Made by a program: the position numbers and the translations under genes. DNA of 17,622 bases, from assembly GCA_902496335.1 (NCBI GenBank), contig CABVAO010000036.1, positions 1 through 17,622 of the forward strand, given 5' to 3'. Source of the stretch: an uncultured Collinsella sp. (GTDB lineage: Bacteria > Actinomycetota > Coriobacteriia > Coriobacteriales > Coriobacteriaceae). Below are positions 7,002 to 14,418 of the stretch, piece after piece. Numbering within the stretch: the stretch's first letter is position 1; each line of letters begins with the position of its first letter. The notes beneath the pieces are model-generated. The model was not told where the DNA came from. It did not search any database and worked only from the letters and a program-made list of their open reading frames with translations.

Positions 7002-8063
7002 ATGGAGAGGATTCTCGGCGTTAATCTCTCTGGCTGGTTTATTCCCGAGCCCTGGGTGACCCCGTCGCTCTATGCAGCGACTGGAGCATCCAATGCAGCC
7101 GAGCTGCAGGAGGCCATGGGCACCGCTGCCTATAACGAGCGCATGCGTCGCCATTACGAGACGTTTGTGAGCGAGGACGATTTTCGCCGTATGGCGCAGA
7201 TCGGTCTCAACGCCGTGCGCCTGCCGGTGCCGTGGTATGCCTTTGGCTCGCAGGAGTCCGACGCTTCCTACATCTCGGTCGTCGATTATATCGATCGCGC
7301 TATTGAGTGGGCCGCCAAGTACAACATCCGCGTACTGCTCGATCTGGCGACTGTACCCGGCGGTCAGGGCGATTCCAACGATTCGCCCACCACTCCGGAG
7401 GCTGTTGCCGAGTGGCATTCGTCCACCAACGGCCGTCACGTTGCGCTCGATGTGCTCGAGCGCCTGGCCGATCGCTATGGTGAGGCCGAGAGCCTGCTGG
7501 GCATCGAGCTGTTGGATACGCCGCAGATGAGCGTCCGCAAGAGTCTCTTTACCATGACGGACGGTATTCCGGCGCACTACCTGCGCAACTTCTATCGTGA
7601 CGCGTACGAGCTCGTCCGTTCGTATATGCCCGAGGATAAGATCGTCGTCTTCTCGTCGTCGGGGCATCCCAGCGAGTGGAAGCATTTTATGCGCGGCGCC
7701 AAGTACAAGAACGTCTACATGGACCTTCACCTGTACCATTACCGCGACGAGTATGCGCTCGACATCACGAGCCCCCGCGGTCTGACGACGGCGATTTCGC
7801 GCAACAAGCGTGAGCTCAAGGAGGCAATCTCGACCGGATTCCCCGTTTTGGTGGGTGAATGGTCGGGTGCGGCGATTTTTGCCAACTCATCGGTTACGCC
7901 CGAGGGCCGCAATGCCTACGAGCGCGTGTTCATCGCCAACCAGCTGGCATCGTTTGCGCCGGCGGCTGGCTGGTTCTTCCAAACATGGAAGACCGAGAAG
8001 CGTATTGCAGCATGGGACGCCCGCGCGGCACTCGGCACGCTCGAGCGCGGCATGATTGAATAG
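7002..8063 (+). CDS. GH5 exo-beta-1,3-glucanase-like protein lacking the catalytic acid/base
   Basis: 353 residues; the ATG at 7002 follows AGGGGG (6991-6996). The start GVNLSGWFIPEPWVTPSLY closely follows the N-terminus of GH5 exo-1,3-beta-glucanases (GVN-GGW---EPW-TPSLF). NAVRLPVPWYAF (residues 70-81) keeps the conserved Arg, LHLYHYRD keeps the conserved His, and PVLVGEWSGA keeps the nucleophile Glu286. At the acid/base site the family has LLNEP, but here it is E169-LLDTP: Asn became Asp172 and Glu became Thr173. The usual DLHG is DLAT, so that His is also missing. Hydrolysis by the normal retaining mechanism is therefore unlikely; it may bind glucan, use another residue, or act on a different substrate. 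No signal peptide is present, so it is probably cytoplasmic. rsmI follows after 6 bases. Confidence 0.82.
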   Translation: MERILGVNLSGWFIPEPWVTPSLYAATGASNAAELQEAMGTAAYNERMRRHYETFVSEDDFRRMAQIGLNAVRLPVPWYAFGSQESDASYISVVDYIDRAIEWAAKYNIRVLLDLATVPGGQGDSNDSPTTPEAVAEWHSSTNGRHVALDVLERLADRYGEAESLLGIELLDTPQMSVRKSLFTMTDGIPAHYLRNFYRDAYELVRSYMPEDKIVVFSSSGHPSEWKHFMRGAKYKNVYMDLHLYHYRDEYALDITSPRGLTTAISRNKRELKEAISTGFPVLVGEWSGAAIFANSSVTPEGRNAYERVFIANQLASFAPAAGWFFQTWKTEKRIAAWDARAALGTLERGMIE

Positions 8064-8069
8064 GTTGAT

Positions 8070-8948
8070 ATGACGCAAAACAGCGCCCGCACGGGCAAAC
8101 TTTATGTGGTCGGTACGCCCATCGGCAATCTGGGCGACCTGTCCCCGCGCGTCGGCGAGGCCTTTGCCGCCGCCGATGCCATCTGCTGCGAAGACACGCG
8201 TGTGACCTCAAAGTTGCTGATGCACCTAGGCATCTCCAAGCCGCTCGTTCGTTGCGACGAGAACGTGATCGCAAGTCGCGCAGCCGGCCTGGTCGACCGC
8301 CTGCTGGCGGGGGAGACCCTCGCCTTTGCCTCGGACGCCGGTATGCCGAGTGTGTCTGATCCCGGCCAGGCTTTGGTTGAGGCGGCGCGCGAGGCGGATG
8401 TGCCTGTCGAGGTTATTCCCGGCCCCTCTGCTTGCGTCACGGCGCTCGTATCGTCCGGTATTCCCTGCGAGCATTTCTTCTTCGAAGGCTTTTTGGGTCG
8501 CAAACACGGCGACCGCGTGCGCCGTTTGCAGCGTCTTGCCGTGGTGCCCGGCGCGCTCATCTTCTACGAGTCTCCACATCGCATCGTGGCGACGCTCGAG
8601 GCCGTGGTGGAGGTCTTTCCCCAACGTGAGGTTGCCGTCTGCCGCGAACTCACCAAGCTGCACGAGGAAGTCTTGCGCGGACCCGCCGCCCAGATAACCG
8701 AGGAGCTGCGTGCCCGTGGCGAGGTAAAGGGCGAGATCGCGCTGGTCATCGCGCCGCCGAGTGAGGACGAGGAGGCCGGCATCGTGCCGGTTGGCACTGC
8801 GGCGGCCGACCCCGACGAAGCCCTGCGCGAGGACATTCGTGCCGCGCTCGAGGAGGGGGAGCCCGCCTCCGCGGTGGCAAAGCGCCTGTCACAGAAGTAC
8901 TCGCGCCGCAAGCGCGATGTCTATGCCATGGTGCTCGATATGCAATAG
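8070..8948 (+). CDS. rsmI: 16S rRNA (cytidine-1402-2'-O)-methyltransferase RsmI
   Basis: 292 residues, usual family length. RsmI 2'-O-methylates C1402 in the decoding centre of 16S rRNA using S-adenosylmethionine. The tetrapyrrole-methylase fold is clear: LYVVGTPIGNLGDLSPR (residues 11-27), EDTR (41-44), FASDAGMPSVSDPG (86-99), VIPGPSA (115-121), FFFEGFLGRK (136-145) and YESPHR. A C-terminal extension after about residue 232 is acidic, then contains helices ending SQKYSRRKRDVYAMVLDMQ, typical of the RsmI C-terminal domain. It starts 6 bases after the GH5-like stop with only a weak ribosome site (AGGTTG), so it is probably coupled to that gene. metG follows after 69 bases. Confidence 0.96.
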   Translation: MTQNSARTGKLYVVGTPIGNLGDLSPRVGEAFAAADAICCEDTRVTSKLLMHLGISKPLVRCDENVIASRAAGLVDRLLAGETLAFASDAGMPSVSDPGQALVEAAREADVPVEVIPGPSACVTALVSSGIPCEHFFFEGFLGRKHGDRVRRLQRLAVVPGALIFYESPHRIVATLEAVVEVFPQREVAVCRELTKLHEEVLRGPAAQITEELRARGEVKGEIALVIAPPSEDEEAGIVPVGTAAADPDEALREDIRAALEEGEPASAVAKRLSQKYSRRKRDVYAMVLDMQ

Positions 8949-8949
8949 A

Positions 8950-8978
8950 TGGAGGATATCCAGCCCTTGCGCTAGAAT
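8950..8978 (+). promoter_or_regulatory. Possible promoter for metG
   Basis: TAGAAT (8973-8978) is a good -10 match 39 bases before the metG start. The box 17 bases upstream (TGGAGG, 8950-8955) matches the -35 consensus poorly. metG may be transcribed from here in addition to read-through from rsmI. Confidence 0.35.
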
Positions 8979-9017
8979 CATCCCCTGTATGCAACGTTTT
9001 TCTGGAGGACAAACCCC

Positions 9018-10619
9018 ATGGATCAAAGCAAGCCTTCGTTCTTTATCACGACGCCCATCTACTACGTCAACGCCGATCCGCACCTGGGCACGGCTTATTC
9101 CACCATCATCGCCGACGTTCAGGCCCGTTATCGTCGCTCCGCCGGCTATAACGTCAAGTTCCTGACCGGCATGGACGAGCACGGCGAGAAGGTCGCCGAG
9201 GCCGCAGCCAAGCACAACATGACGCCGCAGGAGTGGACCGACAGCCAGGCTCCGCACTTCAAGGAGCTTTGGAGCAAGCTCGAGATCTCCAACGACGACT
9301 TCATCCGCACCACCGAGCCGCGCCAGCATCATGCCGTGCAGTACCTGTGGGAGCGCATGAAGGAGTCCGGCTACCTGTATAAGGGCAGCTACGACGGTTG
9401 GTATTGCGTGCCTGACGAGACCTACTTCACCGATACGCAGGTCCAGAAGGGCGACGAGGAGTACGGCAGCGTCGGCCAGCACCTGTGCCCCGACTGCCAC
9501 CGTCCGCTTGAGCGCGTGCAGGAGGAGTCCTACTTCTTTAAGCTTTCCGCTTTCCAGGACAAGCTGCTCAAGCTTTACGACGAGCACCCCGACTTTGTCG
9601 AGCCTGCGTTCCGCATGAACGAGGTGCGTAGCTTTGTCGAGGGCGGCCTCAACGACCTTTCCGTGAGCCGCACGAGCTTTGACTGGGGCATTCAGGTCCC
9701 GTTTGACGAGGGTCACGTGACCTACGTGTGGTTCGATGCGCTGCTCAACTATATGACGGCCGTCGGCTACGGTGTCGACACCGACGAGGCGCGTGCCGAG
9801 CTGGCCTATCGCTGGCCCGCGCAGTTCCACATCGTGGGCAAGGACATCATCCGCTTCCACTGCGTCATTTGGCCCGCCATGCTCATGGCCATCGGCGAGG
9901 CCCTGCCCGAGCACGTCTTTGCCCACGGCTTCCTGACCGTGCGCAATGCCGAGACCGGCAAGGCCGAGAAGATGTCCAAGAGCCGCGGCAACGCCATCGC
10001 TCCGCAGGACGTTATCGACATGTTGGGCGTCGAGGGCTATCGCTACTACTTCATGACCGACGTCGTCCCCGGTACCGACGGTGCCATCAGCTTCGATCGC
10101 ATGGAGCAGGTCTACAACGCCGACCTGGCCAACAGCTGGGGCAACCTTATCTCGCGTTCGCTCAACATGAGCGGCAAGTACTTTGATGGTTGCGCGCCCG
10201 CCAAGCCCGCATCGTTCGATGCGTTCGACAACCCGCTGGCAAAGATCGCCGATGGTCTGGTCGAGCGCTACATGGCCAAGATGGACGTGCTCGATTACGG
10301 CGGAGCCAAGGACGAGGTCATGGAGCTCATCCATGCCGCCAACCACTACATCGAGGACTCCGAGCCTTGGGCACTTGCCAAGGACGAGGCCAAGGCTGAC
10401 GAGCTGGCGTTTGTGATCTACAACCTGCTCGAGGCCATCCGCATTGCCGCCCACCTGCTGATGCCGCTCATGCCTCAGACCTCTGCCGAGGCCCTGCGCC
10501 GCCTGTCCTGCGAGGACGAGGCCGCGACCGACGACCTCAAGGGCATTTGCGCTTGGGGCCTGCTTGCCGGCGGTCAGCCTGTCGAGAAGGGCGAGCCGCT
10601 GTTCCCGCGTCTGGGCTAA
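9018..10619 (+). CDS. metG: Methionyl-tRNA synthetase
   Basis: 533 residues; GGAGG at 9003-9007 precedes the ATG. This class I synthetase charges initiator and elongator tRNA-Met. It opens with FFITTPIYYVNADPHLGTAYSTI, where PHLG (21-24) is the HIGH motif, and has KMSKS at residues 318-322. The anticodon-binding helical domain covers about 365-510, including the segment HYIEDSEPWALAKDE. It has no C-terminal EMAP/Arc1p-like tRNA-binding domain, so it is the short form of about 530 aa. In the connective-peptide zinc knuckle the first pair, usually CxxC, is C130-VP-D133, while C157-PD-C160-H161 is intact. The zinc site therefore has three Cys, with Asp or His as fourth ligand, or is weakened. 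A strong terminator follows. Confidence 0.97.
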   Translation: MDQSKPSFFITTPIYYVNADPHLGTAYSTIIADVQARYRRSAGYNVKFLTGMDEHGEKVAEAAAKHNMTPQEWTDSQAPHFKELWSKLEISNDDFIRTTEPRQHHAVQYLWERMKESGYLYKGSYDGWYCVPDETYFTDTQVQKGDEEYGSVGQHLCPDCHRPLERVQEESYFFKLSAFQDKLLKLYDEHPDFVEPAFRMNEVRSFVEGGLNDLSVSRTSFDWGIQVPFDEGHVTYVWFDALLNYMTAVGYGVDTDEARAELAYRWPAQFHIVGKDIIRFHCVIWPAMLMAIGEALPEHVFAHGFLTVRNAETGKAEKMSKSRGNAIAPQDVIDMLGVEGYRYYFMTDVVPGTDGAISFDRMEQVYNADLANSWGNLISRSLNMSGKYFDGCAPAKPASFDAFDNPLAKIADGLVERYMAKMDVLDYGGAKDEVMELIHAANHYIEDSEPWALAKDEAKADELAFVIYNLLEAIRIAAHLLMPLMPQTSAEALRRLSCEDEAATDDLKGICAWGLLAGGQPVEKGEPLFPRLG

Positions 10620-10658
10620 GACGCAGCGCGCCATATCGGCAATTTGCTGTTTAGCTGT

Positions 10659-10694
10659 AAGGGCATGGCCGCCACGGTCCATGCCCTTTTGTTT
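10659..10694 (+). terminator. Rho-independent terminator after metG
   Basis: AAGGGCATGG (10659-10668) pairs perfectly with CCATGCCCTT (10679-10688). An inner CCG/CGG pair extends the stem, and TTTTGTTT follows. It separates metG from rsmA. Confidence 0.88.
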
Positions 10695-10726
10695 CAAGAC
10701 GCCGCCATCATGCTGAGGAGGCAACC

Positions 10727-11587
10727 ATGACAACTTCGCCTTTGGCAAACCCCACGGCCACCAGGGAGCTGCTGGAGGAGTTTGGCCTTGCGACCAAGCA
10801 TCGCCTGGGCCAGAATTTCCTGATCGACAACCATGTAATTGAGCGCATTTGCGAGCTTGCCGAGCTTGCAGGCGATGAGCGCGTGCTCGAGGTTGGTCCG
10901 GGCGTTGGTACGCTCACGCTTGCGCTGTTGCAGGAGGCGGCATGCGTCACGTCGATCGAGGCCGATCCCGAGCTCGAGCCGGTGCTCGATGCTCACGCCG
11001 CCGACTACGCCAACTTCCGCTTTATCATGGGCGACGCGCTTAAGGTGACGCCGGAGCAGATTGAGCAGGCCGCCGGCGGTGAGCCGACGGTATTTGTCGC
11101 GAACTTGCCCTATAACGTGGCGGCGACGATCATCTTGCAGTTTTTTCAGACGATGCCCGCGCTCAAGCGTGCCGTGGTCATGGTGCAAAAGGAGGTTGCC
11201 GATCGCATTGCCGCAGTGCCGGGCAACAAGACCTATGGCGGCTATACGGCAAAGCTCGGCCTGTATGCGCAGGTGACGGGTCGCTTTGAGGTGCCGCCGC
11301 GTTGCTTTATGCCAGCGCCGCACGTGGACTCGGCCGTCGTGCGTATCGACCGTGTTGACGGCGTGGTGCCCGAGGGGCTCGATCGCGAGTTCGTGGCTCG
11401 TGTGATCGACGCTGCATTTGCTCAGCGGCGCAAGACCGTCCGAAATTCCATGAGCGCCAACGGTTTTGCCAAGGACGTGCTCGATGCCGCTTTTGAGGTT
11501 TGCGGTATCGCACCCACCACGCGCGCCGAGACGCTCGATGTTGCCGACTTTGTCCGTCTGGCCCGGGAGCTAATCCATGACGCCTAA
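10727..11587 (+). CDS. rsmA: 16S rRNA (adenine-1518/1519-N6)-dimethyltransferase RsmA/KsgA
   Basis: 286 residues; GAGGAGG stands 7 bases before the ATG. RsmA dimethylates A1518 and A1519 in helix 45 of 16S rRNA late in small-subunit assembly. Motifs are HRLGQNFLID (residues 26-34), the SAM-binding loop LEVGPGVGTLT (54-64), the acidic IEAD (77-80), the catalytic NLPYNVA (126-132) and the C-terminal domain containing QRRKTVRNSM. No internal promoter is obvious; the gene directly follows the metG terminator. The last 11 bases overlap the TatD-family gene, so the two are translated together. Confidence 0.96.
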   Translation: MTTSPLANPTATRELLEEFGLATKHRLGQNFLIDNHVIERICELAELAGDERVLEVGPGVGTLTLALLQEAACVTSIEADPELEPVLDAHAADYANFRFIMGDALKVTPEQIEQAAGGEPTVFVANLPYNVAATIILQFFQTMPALKRAVVMVQKEVADRIAAVPGNKTYGGYTAKLGLYAQVTGRFEVPPRCFMPAPHVDSAVVRIDRVDGVVPEGLDREFVARVIDAAFAQRRKTVRNSMSANGFAKDVLDAAFEVCGIAPTTRAETLDVADFVRLARELIHDA

Positions 11588-12494
11588 TGCCGAACGCGTG
11601 ACGTTTACCAAGAAAAAGAAGACGGTTGCTTGTCCCGTGCCCTTGGCACCGCTTGCCGACACACATGCGCATCTGCTTTCGTTCTGGGGCAAGGAGGTGC
11701 CCGAGACGCTCCTGCGCGCCAAGGCTGCGGGCGTCGACCTGTTGGTGACGATGTTCGACCCCATCGCTGACAAACGCAGCGTGACGGACTATAGCGACTG
11801 GCTCGTGCGCGAAATTCTGCCGATGCGGGATATTCCGCAGATCAAGTATCTCGCTGGCGTTCACCCCTATGGCGCGCCGGATTATACCGACGACATTCAC
11901 GCGCAGGTTGTTGCTGCGCTCGATGACCCTTTGTGTGCTGGTATCGGCGAGATCGGTCTGGACTACCACATGGATTACGACGACGACATCGCGCCGGCGC
12001 CCCACAGCGTGCAGATTGATTGCATGGCGCGCCAGCTCGAGCTTGCCGTGTGCCGTAACGTGCCGGTGGAGCTGCATCTGCGTCACGAGGACACGGACCA
12101 GGAGCGCACCTCGCACGTGGACGCCTACAACGTGCTTCGTGAGGTGGGCGTGCCCCAGGCCGGTTGTGTGCTGCACTGCTTTGGCGAGGACCGCGCTACG
12201 ATGGAGCGCTTTGTGGAGCTGGGCTGCTATATCGCCTATGGTGGTGCGGCCACCTTTAAGCGCAACGACGACGTGCGCGAGGCATTCGCGGCAACCCCAC
12301 TCGATCGAATTTTGTTCGAGACGGATTGCCCGTATATGGCTCCGGAGCCCATTCGCGGTCTTGAATGCGAGCCCGCAATGATCTCCATTACGGCAAACAC
12401 GCTGGTCAACGACCGTGTCGATCGCACGGGTGAGGACGCCGAAACAATCGTGCAAGCCGCTTGGGAGAATGCCTGCAAACTTTTTCAAAAATAG
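11577..12494 (+). CDS. TatD-family metal-dependent hydrolase
   Basis: 305 residues; the ATG lies within the end of rsmA. TatD-family proteins are TIM-barrel metallohydrolases; characterised members are 3'-5' nucleases acting on DNA or RNA. Predicted metal ligands are in place: D28-T-H30-A-H32, E125 in GIGEIGLDYH, H167 in VELHLRH, H200 in VLHCFG, and D250 in FETDCPYMAP. An N-terminal basic extension (TFTKKKKTVACP) precedes the barrel and makes the protein longer than the usual 255-265 aa. The HLRHE segment differs slightly from the common H-S/C-R-D/E, so it may belong to a subgroup with another substrate. It is coupled to rsmA, a common pairing that suggests a role in nucleic acid metabolism. 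Confidence 0.9.
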   Translation: MTPNAERVTFTKKKKTVACPVPLAPLADTHAHLLSFWGKEVPETLLRAKAAGVDLLVTMFDPIADKRSVTDYSDWLVREILPMRDIPQIKYLAGVHPYGAPDYTDDIHAQVVAALDDPLCAGIGEIGLDYHMDYDDDIAPAPHSVQIDCMARQLELAVCRNVPVELHLRHEDTDQERTSHVDAYNVLREVGVPQAGCVLHCFGEDRATMERFVELGCYIAYGGAATFKRNDDVREAFAATPLDRILFETDCPYMAPEPIRGLECEPAMISITANTLVNDRVDRTGEDAETIVQAAWENACKLFQK

Positions 12495-12497
12495 TTC

Positions 12498-12526
12498 TTG
12501 CGTTCGTGGTGGCGCTCCGTTATTCT
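12498..12526 (+). promoter_or_regulatory. Promoter of tRNA-Leu
   Basis: -35 TTGCGT (12498-12503), 17-base spacer, -10 TATTCT (12521-12526). The mature tRNA begins 12 bases after the -10, so the leader is very short or absent. Confidence 0.72.
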
Positions 12527-12537
12527 AATTCCTGCAC

Positions 12538-12624
12538 GCGGGCGTGGCGGAATTGGCAGACGCGTACGGTTCAGGTCCGTATGGGGGCAACCCCATGAAG
12601 GTTCAAGTCCTTTCGCCCGCACCA
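12538..12624 (+). tRNA. tRNA-Leu (CAG)
   Basis: Class II tRNA of 87 bases including encoded CCA. The acceptor GCGGGCG (12538-12544) pairs perfectly with CGCCCGC (12614-12620), discriminator A at 12621, CCA 12622-12624. The anticodon arm is TACGG-TTCAGGT-CCGTA with CAG at 12572-12574. The long variable arm contains GGGG-CAA-CCCC, and the T arm contains GGTTCAAGTCC. The last 18 bases are repeated at 12796-12813. Confidence 0.96.
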
Positions 12625-12635
12625 TTAAATGAAAG

Positions 12636-12660
12636 AGCTCCCAGCAATGGGAGCTTTTTT
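12636..12660 (+). terminator. Rho-independent terminator after tRNA-Leu
   Basis: AGCTCCCA (12636-12643), GCAA loop, TGGGAGCT (12648-12655), then a run of T to 12660. The same element recurs at 12825-12848. Confidence 0.88.
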
Positions 12661-12824
12661 GTTATGGGCCCATCACAGGGACTTGAACCTGTGAAGGAGC
12701 GAGCGTAAAGAAAACGCGGAGCGTTTTTAGCGAGCTGGCGAGGACGCCGGCAGGCGGCCGAAGCCGGTGCGGATCCGCGAAGCGGATACGCGGACGTCCT
12801 TTCGCCCGCACCATTGATTGAAAG

Positions 12825-12848
12825 AGCTCCCAGCAATGGGAGCTTTTT
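12825..12848 (+). terminator. Second copy of the tRNA-Leu terminator
   Basis: AGCTCCCA (12825-12832), GCAA, TGGGAGCT (12837-12844), T run to 12848. It could still stop read-through into the SPFH gene. Confidence 0.8.
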
Positions 12849-12929
12849 GTTATGGGCCTCTTGTTGATGTCACGTTGCTGCTTCGTGCGGGTATCCTAGT
12901 GCCAACGTGTGCCTATCAGAGGAGAGACC

Positions 12930-13868
12930 ATGCTGTTGTCCGGTATCATCGCCGCCCTTACCAGCCTTTTGATTCCCATCATCATTTTGTTGTTACTGCT
13001 TCCCAACGCCTGCTATGTCGTTGAACAGCAGCATGCCGTGATCATCGAGCGTCTGGGCAAGTTTAACCGCATCGTCAACGCGGGCTTCCACATGAAGGTG
13101 CCCGTGATTGACCGCAAAGCCGCCACGGTGAGTCTGCGCACCATGAAAAACGGTTTTGGCATCGACGTTAAGACCCAGGACAACGTGACCATCGGCCTTG
13201 AGGTCTCTGCTCAGTACCACGTGAGCTATGACATGGGCGCCGGCCCGGCAGATTCGGGTATCTACAAGAGCTACTACATGCTGCAGGAGCCCGTCGACCA
13301 GATGCGTGACTTCATCACCGACGCCCTGCGCTCTTCGATTCCCGTCTACACACTCGACGAGGTCTTTGCCAAGAAGGATGACATCGCCAAGGATGTCAAC
13401 GCTACCGTTTCCGAGCAGATGGCCGCCTACGGCTTCACCCTCGTGTCGACGCTCATCACCAAAATCGCACTGCCGACCGAGGTCGAGAACTCCATGAACG
13501 ACATCAACGCCGCCCAGCGCAAGCGCGCTGCGGCACAGGAGCTCGCCGAGGCCGACCGCATCAAGCGCGTCACCGAGGCGACCGCCGAGGCCGAGGCTAT
13601 GGAAAAGGCGGGCGAGGGCATCGCCAACCAGCGCAAGGCCATCGCACTGGGTATCAAAGATTCGCTCGAGATCATCCAGGAGACGGGTGTCGGCAATGAC
13701 GAGGCCAACCAACTGTTCATGTTTACGCAGTGGTCCGAGATGATGACGGAGTTTGCTCGCACGGGTAAAACCTCGACGGTCGTGCTGCCGAGCGACTTCT
13801 CGCAGTCGGCCTCTATGTTCGAGCAGATGCTGACCGCCGGCAAAGTTCAAAACGATTCGAAGGAGTAG
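12930..13868 (+). CDS. SPFH/band-7 (stomatin-like) membrane protein
   Basis: 312 residues; the ATG at 12930 follows GAGGAGAG (12919-12926). One N-terminal membrane helix (about residues 4-26) is followed by the SPFH domain starting YVVEQQHAVIIERLGKFNRIVNAGFHMKVPVID, a classic stomatin/prohibitin start. An Ala/Glu/Arg-rich coiled coil (about 190-240: AAQRKRAAAQELAEADRIKRVTEATAEAEAM) follows, and the tail ends in SKE. Such proteins form large membrane-bound rings and organise lipid domains or escort membrane proteases. No NfeD-like or protease partner is nearby, so the role here is open. A -10-like TATCCT (12892-12897) lies upstream without a good -35. rlmH follows after 6 bases. Confidence 0.92.
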   Translation: MLLSGIIAALTSLLIPIIILLLLLPNACYVVEQQHAVIIERLGKFNRIVNAGFHMKVPVIDRKAATVSLRTMKNGFGIDVKTQDNVTIGLEVSAQYHVSYDMGAGPADSGIYKSYYMLQEPVDQMRDFITDALRSSIPVYTLDEVFAKKDDIAKDVNATVSEQMAAYGFTLVSTLITKIALPTEVENSMNDINAAQRKRAAAQELAEADRIKRVTEATAEAEAMEKAGEGIANQRKAIALGIKDSLEIIQETGVGNDEANQLFMFTQWSEMMTEFARTGKTSTVVLPSDFSQSASMFEQMLTAGKVQNDSKE

Positions 13869-13874
13869 ACGCGC

Positions 13875-14345
13875 GTGAAATACACCGTCGTTTGCGTCGG
13901 TAAGCTCAAGGAGCGCTTTTGGAAGGACGCGTGCGCTGAGTACACCAAGCGCCTAGGCGCCTATGCCAAGGTGGATATCCGCGAGGTGGCCGATATCGAC
14001 CCGGCTAAGGCGGGCGGCGTGGATGCCGCGCGCGACAAGGAGGGGGCGGCAATTCTTGCTGCATTGCCGTCTCGAGCGCATGTGATCCTGCTGGCTATCG
14101 AGGGCAAGGAGCGTTCGAGTGAGGAGCTCTCGGCGAGGCTCGACGATCTTATGCTGCGAGGCAGCAGCGACATCGCCTTTGTGATTGGCGGTTCGGACGG
14201 CGTGAGCGATGAGGTGCGCGCCCGCGCCGACGAGATGCTCAGCTTTGGACGCATTACCTTGCCGCATAACTTGGCGCGCGTGGTGCTGCTGGAGCAAATC
14301 TACCGCGCCTGCAAGATCAGCCGTGGCGAGCCGTATCACAAATAG
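13875..14345 (+). CDS. rlmH: 23S rRNA (pseudouridine-1915-N3)-methyltransferase RlmH
   Basis: 156 residues, the normal length for this SPOUT methyltransferase, which methylates pseudouridine 1915 of helix 69 in assembled 70S ribosomes. The start is GTG at 13875, with AAGGAG overlapping the end of the SPFH gene. MKYTVVCVGKLKERFWKDACAEYTKRL is the typical N-terminus, FVIGGSDGV forms part of the SAM-binding knot, and LPHNLARVVLLEQIYRACKISRGEPYHK is the diagnostic C-terminus. The 6-base spacing implies co-transcription with the SPFH gene. Confidence 0.96.
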   Translation: MKYTVVCVGKLKERFWKDACAEYTKRLGAYAKVDIREVADIDPAKAGGVDAARDKEGAAILAALPSRAHVILLAIEGKERSSEELSARLDDLMLRGSSDIAFVIGGSDGVSDEVRARADEMLSFGRITLPHNLARVVLLEQIYRACKISRGEPYHK

Positions 14346-14418
14346 GTCGGCAATACGAAACAATGGCGTGGGACAATAGCTTTCGTTTTGAAGAGCGTGT
14401 CTGAGAGGACTATGAGAT

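Larger units (their letters stand above)
12607..12858 (+). repeat. Duplicated tRNA-Leu 3' end plus terminator around a 125-bp insert
   Basis: Copy A (12607-12670) runs from the tRNA T-loop through CCA and the terminator to TTATGGGCC. Copy B (12796-12858) repeats it with two base changes after the CCA and one T fewer in the T run. Copy B lacks the 5' two-thirds of the tRNA. Between them (12671-12795) is a sequence with several hairpins: CACAGG/CCTGTG (12674-12693), AAAACGC/GCGTTTT (12711-12727), CCGGC/GCCGG (12747-12767) and ATCCGC/GCGGAT (12773-12787). The first hairpin, read on the - strand, looks like a tRNA T arm (GGTTCAAGTCC). No protein-coding gene is supported. Direct repeats of a tRNA 3' end resemble attachment-site duplications left by an integrated element, but no integrase is present. 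Confidence 0.8.

Noticed and set aside
6586..7024. Two open frames (about 104 and 122 aa) over the 62-bp repeats
   Set aside because: They arise from the repeat array and run through a terminator and promoter. No ribosome sites are present, and the protein repeats only reflect the DNA period.
8889..10748. 619-aa open frame on the - strand opposite metG
   Set aside because: It mirrors the strongly conserved metG frame and is rich in Val, Gly, His and Leu as expected for the antisense of GC-rich codons. It has no ribosome site or family motif.
12603..12836. 77-aa - strand frame with a repeated LGALS-NGAGERT segment
   Set aside because: The internal repeat is the duplicated tRNA end and terminator read backwards. 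It is not a protein gene.
12636..12848. Two identical terminator stems considered as a CRISPR-like repeat pair
   Set aside because: There are only two copies, they are tied to a tRNA end, the spacing is 189 bases, and no cas genes are present.
12993..13850. 285-aa open frame on the - strand opposite the SPFH gene
   Set aside because: Shadow of the coding strand, with no ribosome site and His/Asp/Val-rich antisense composition.
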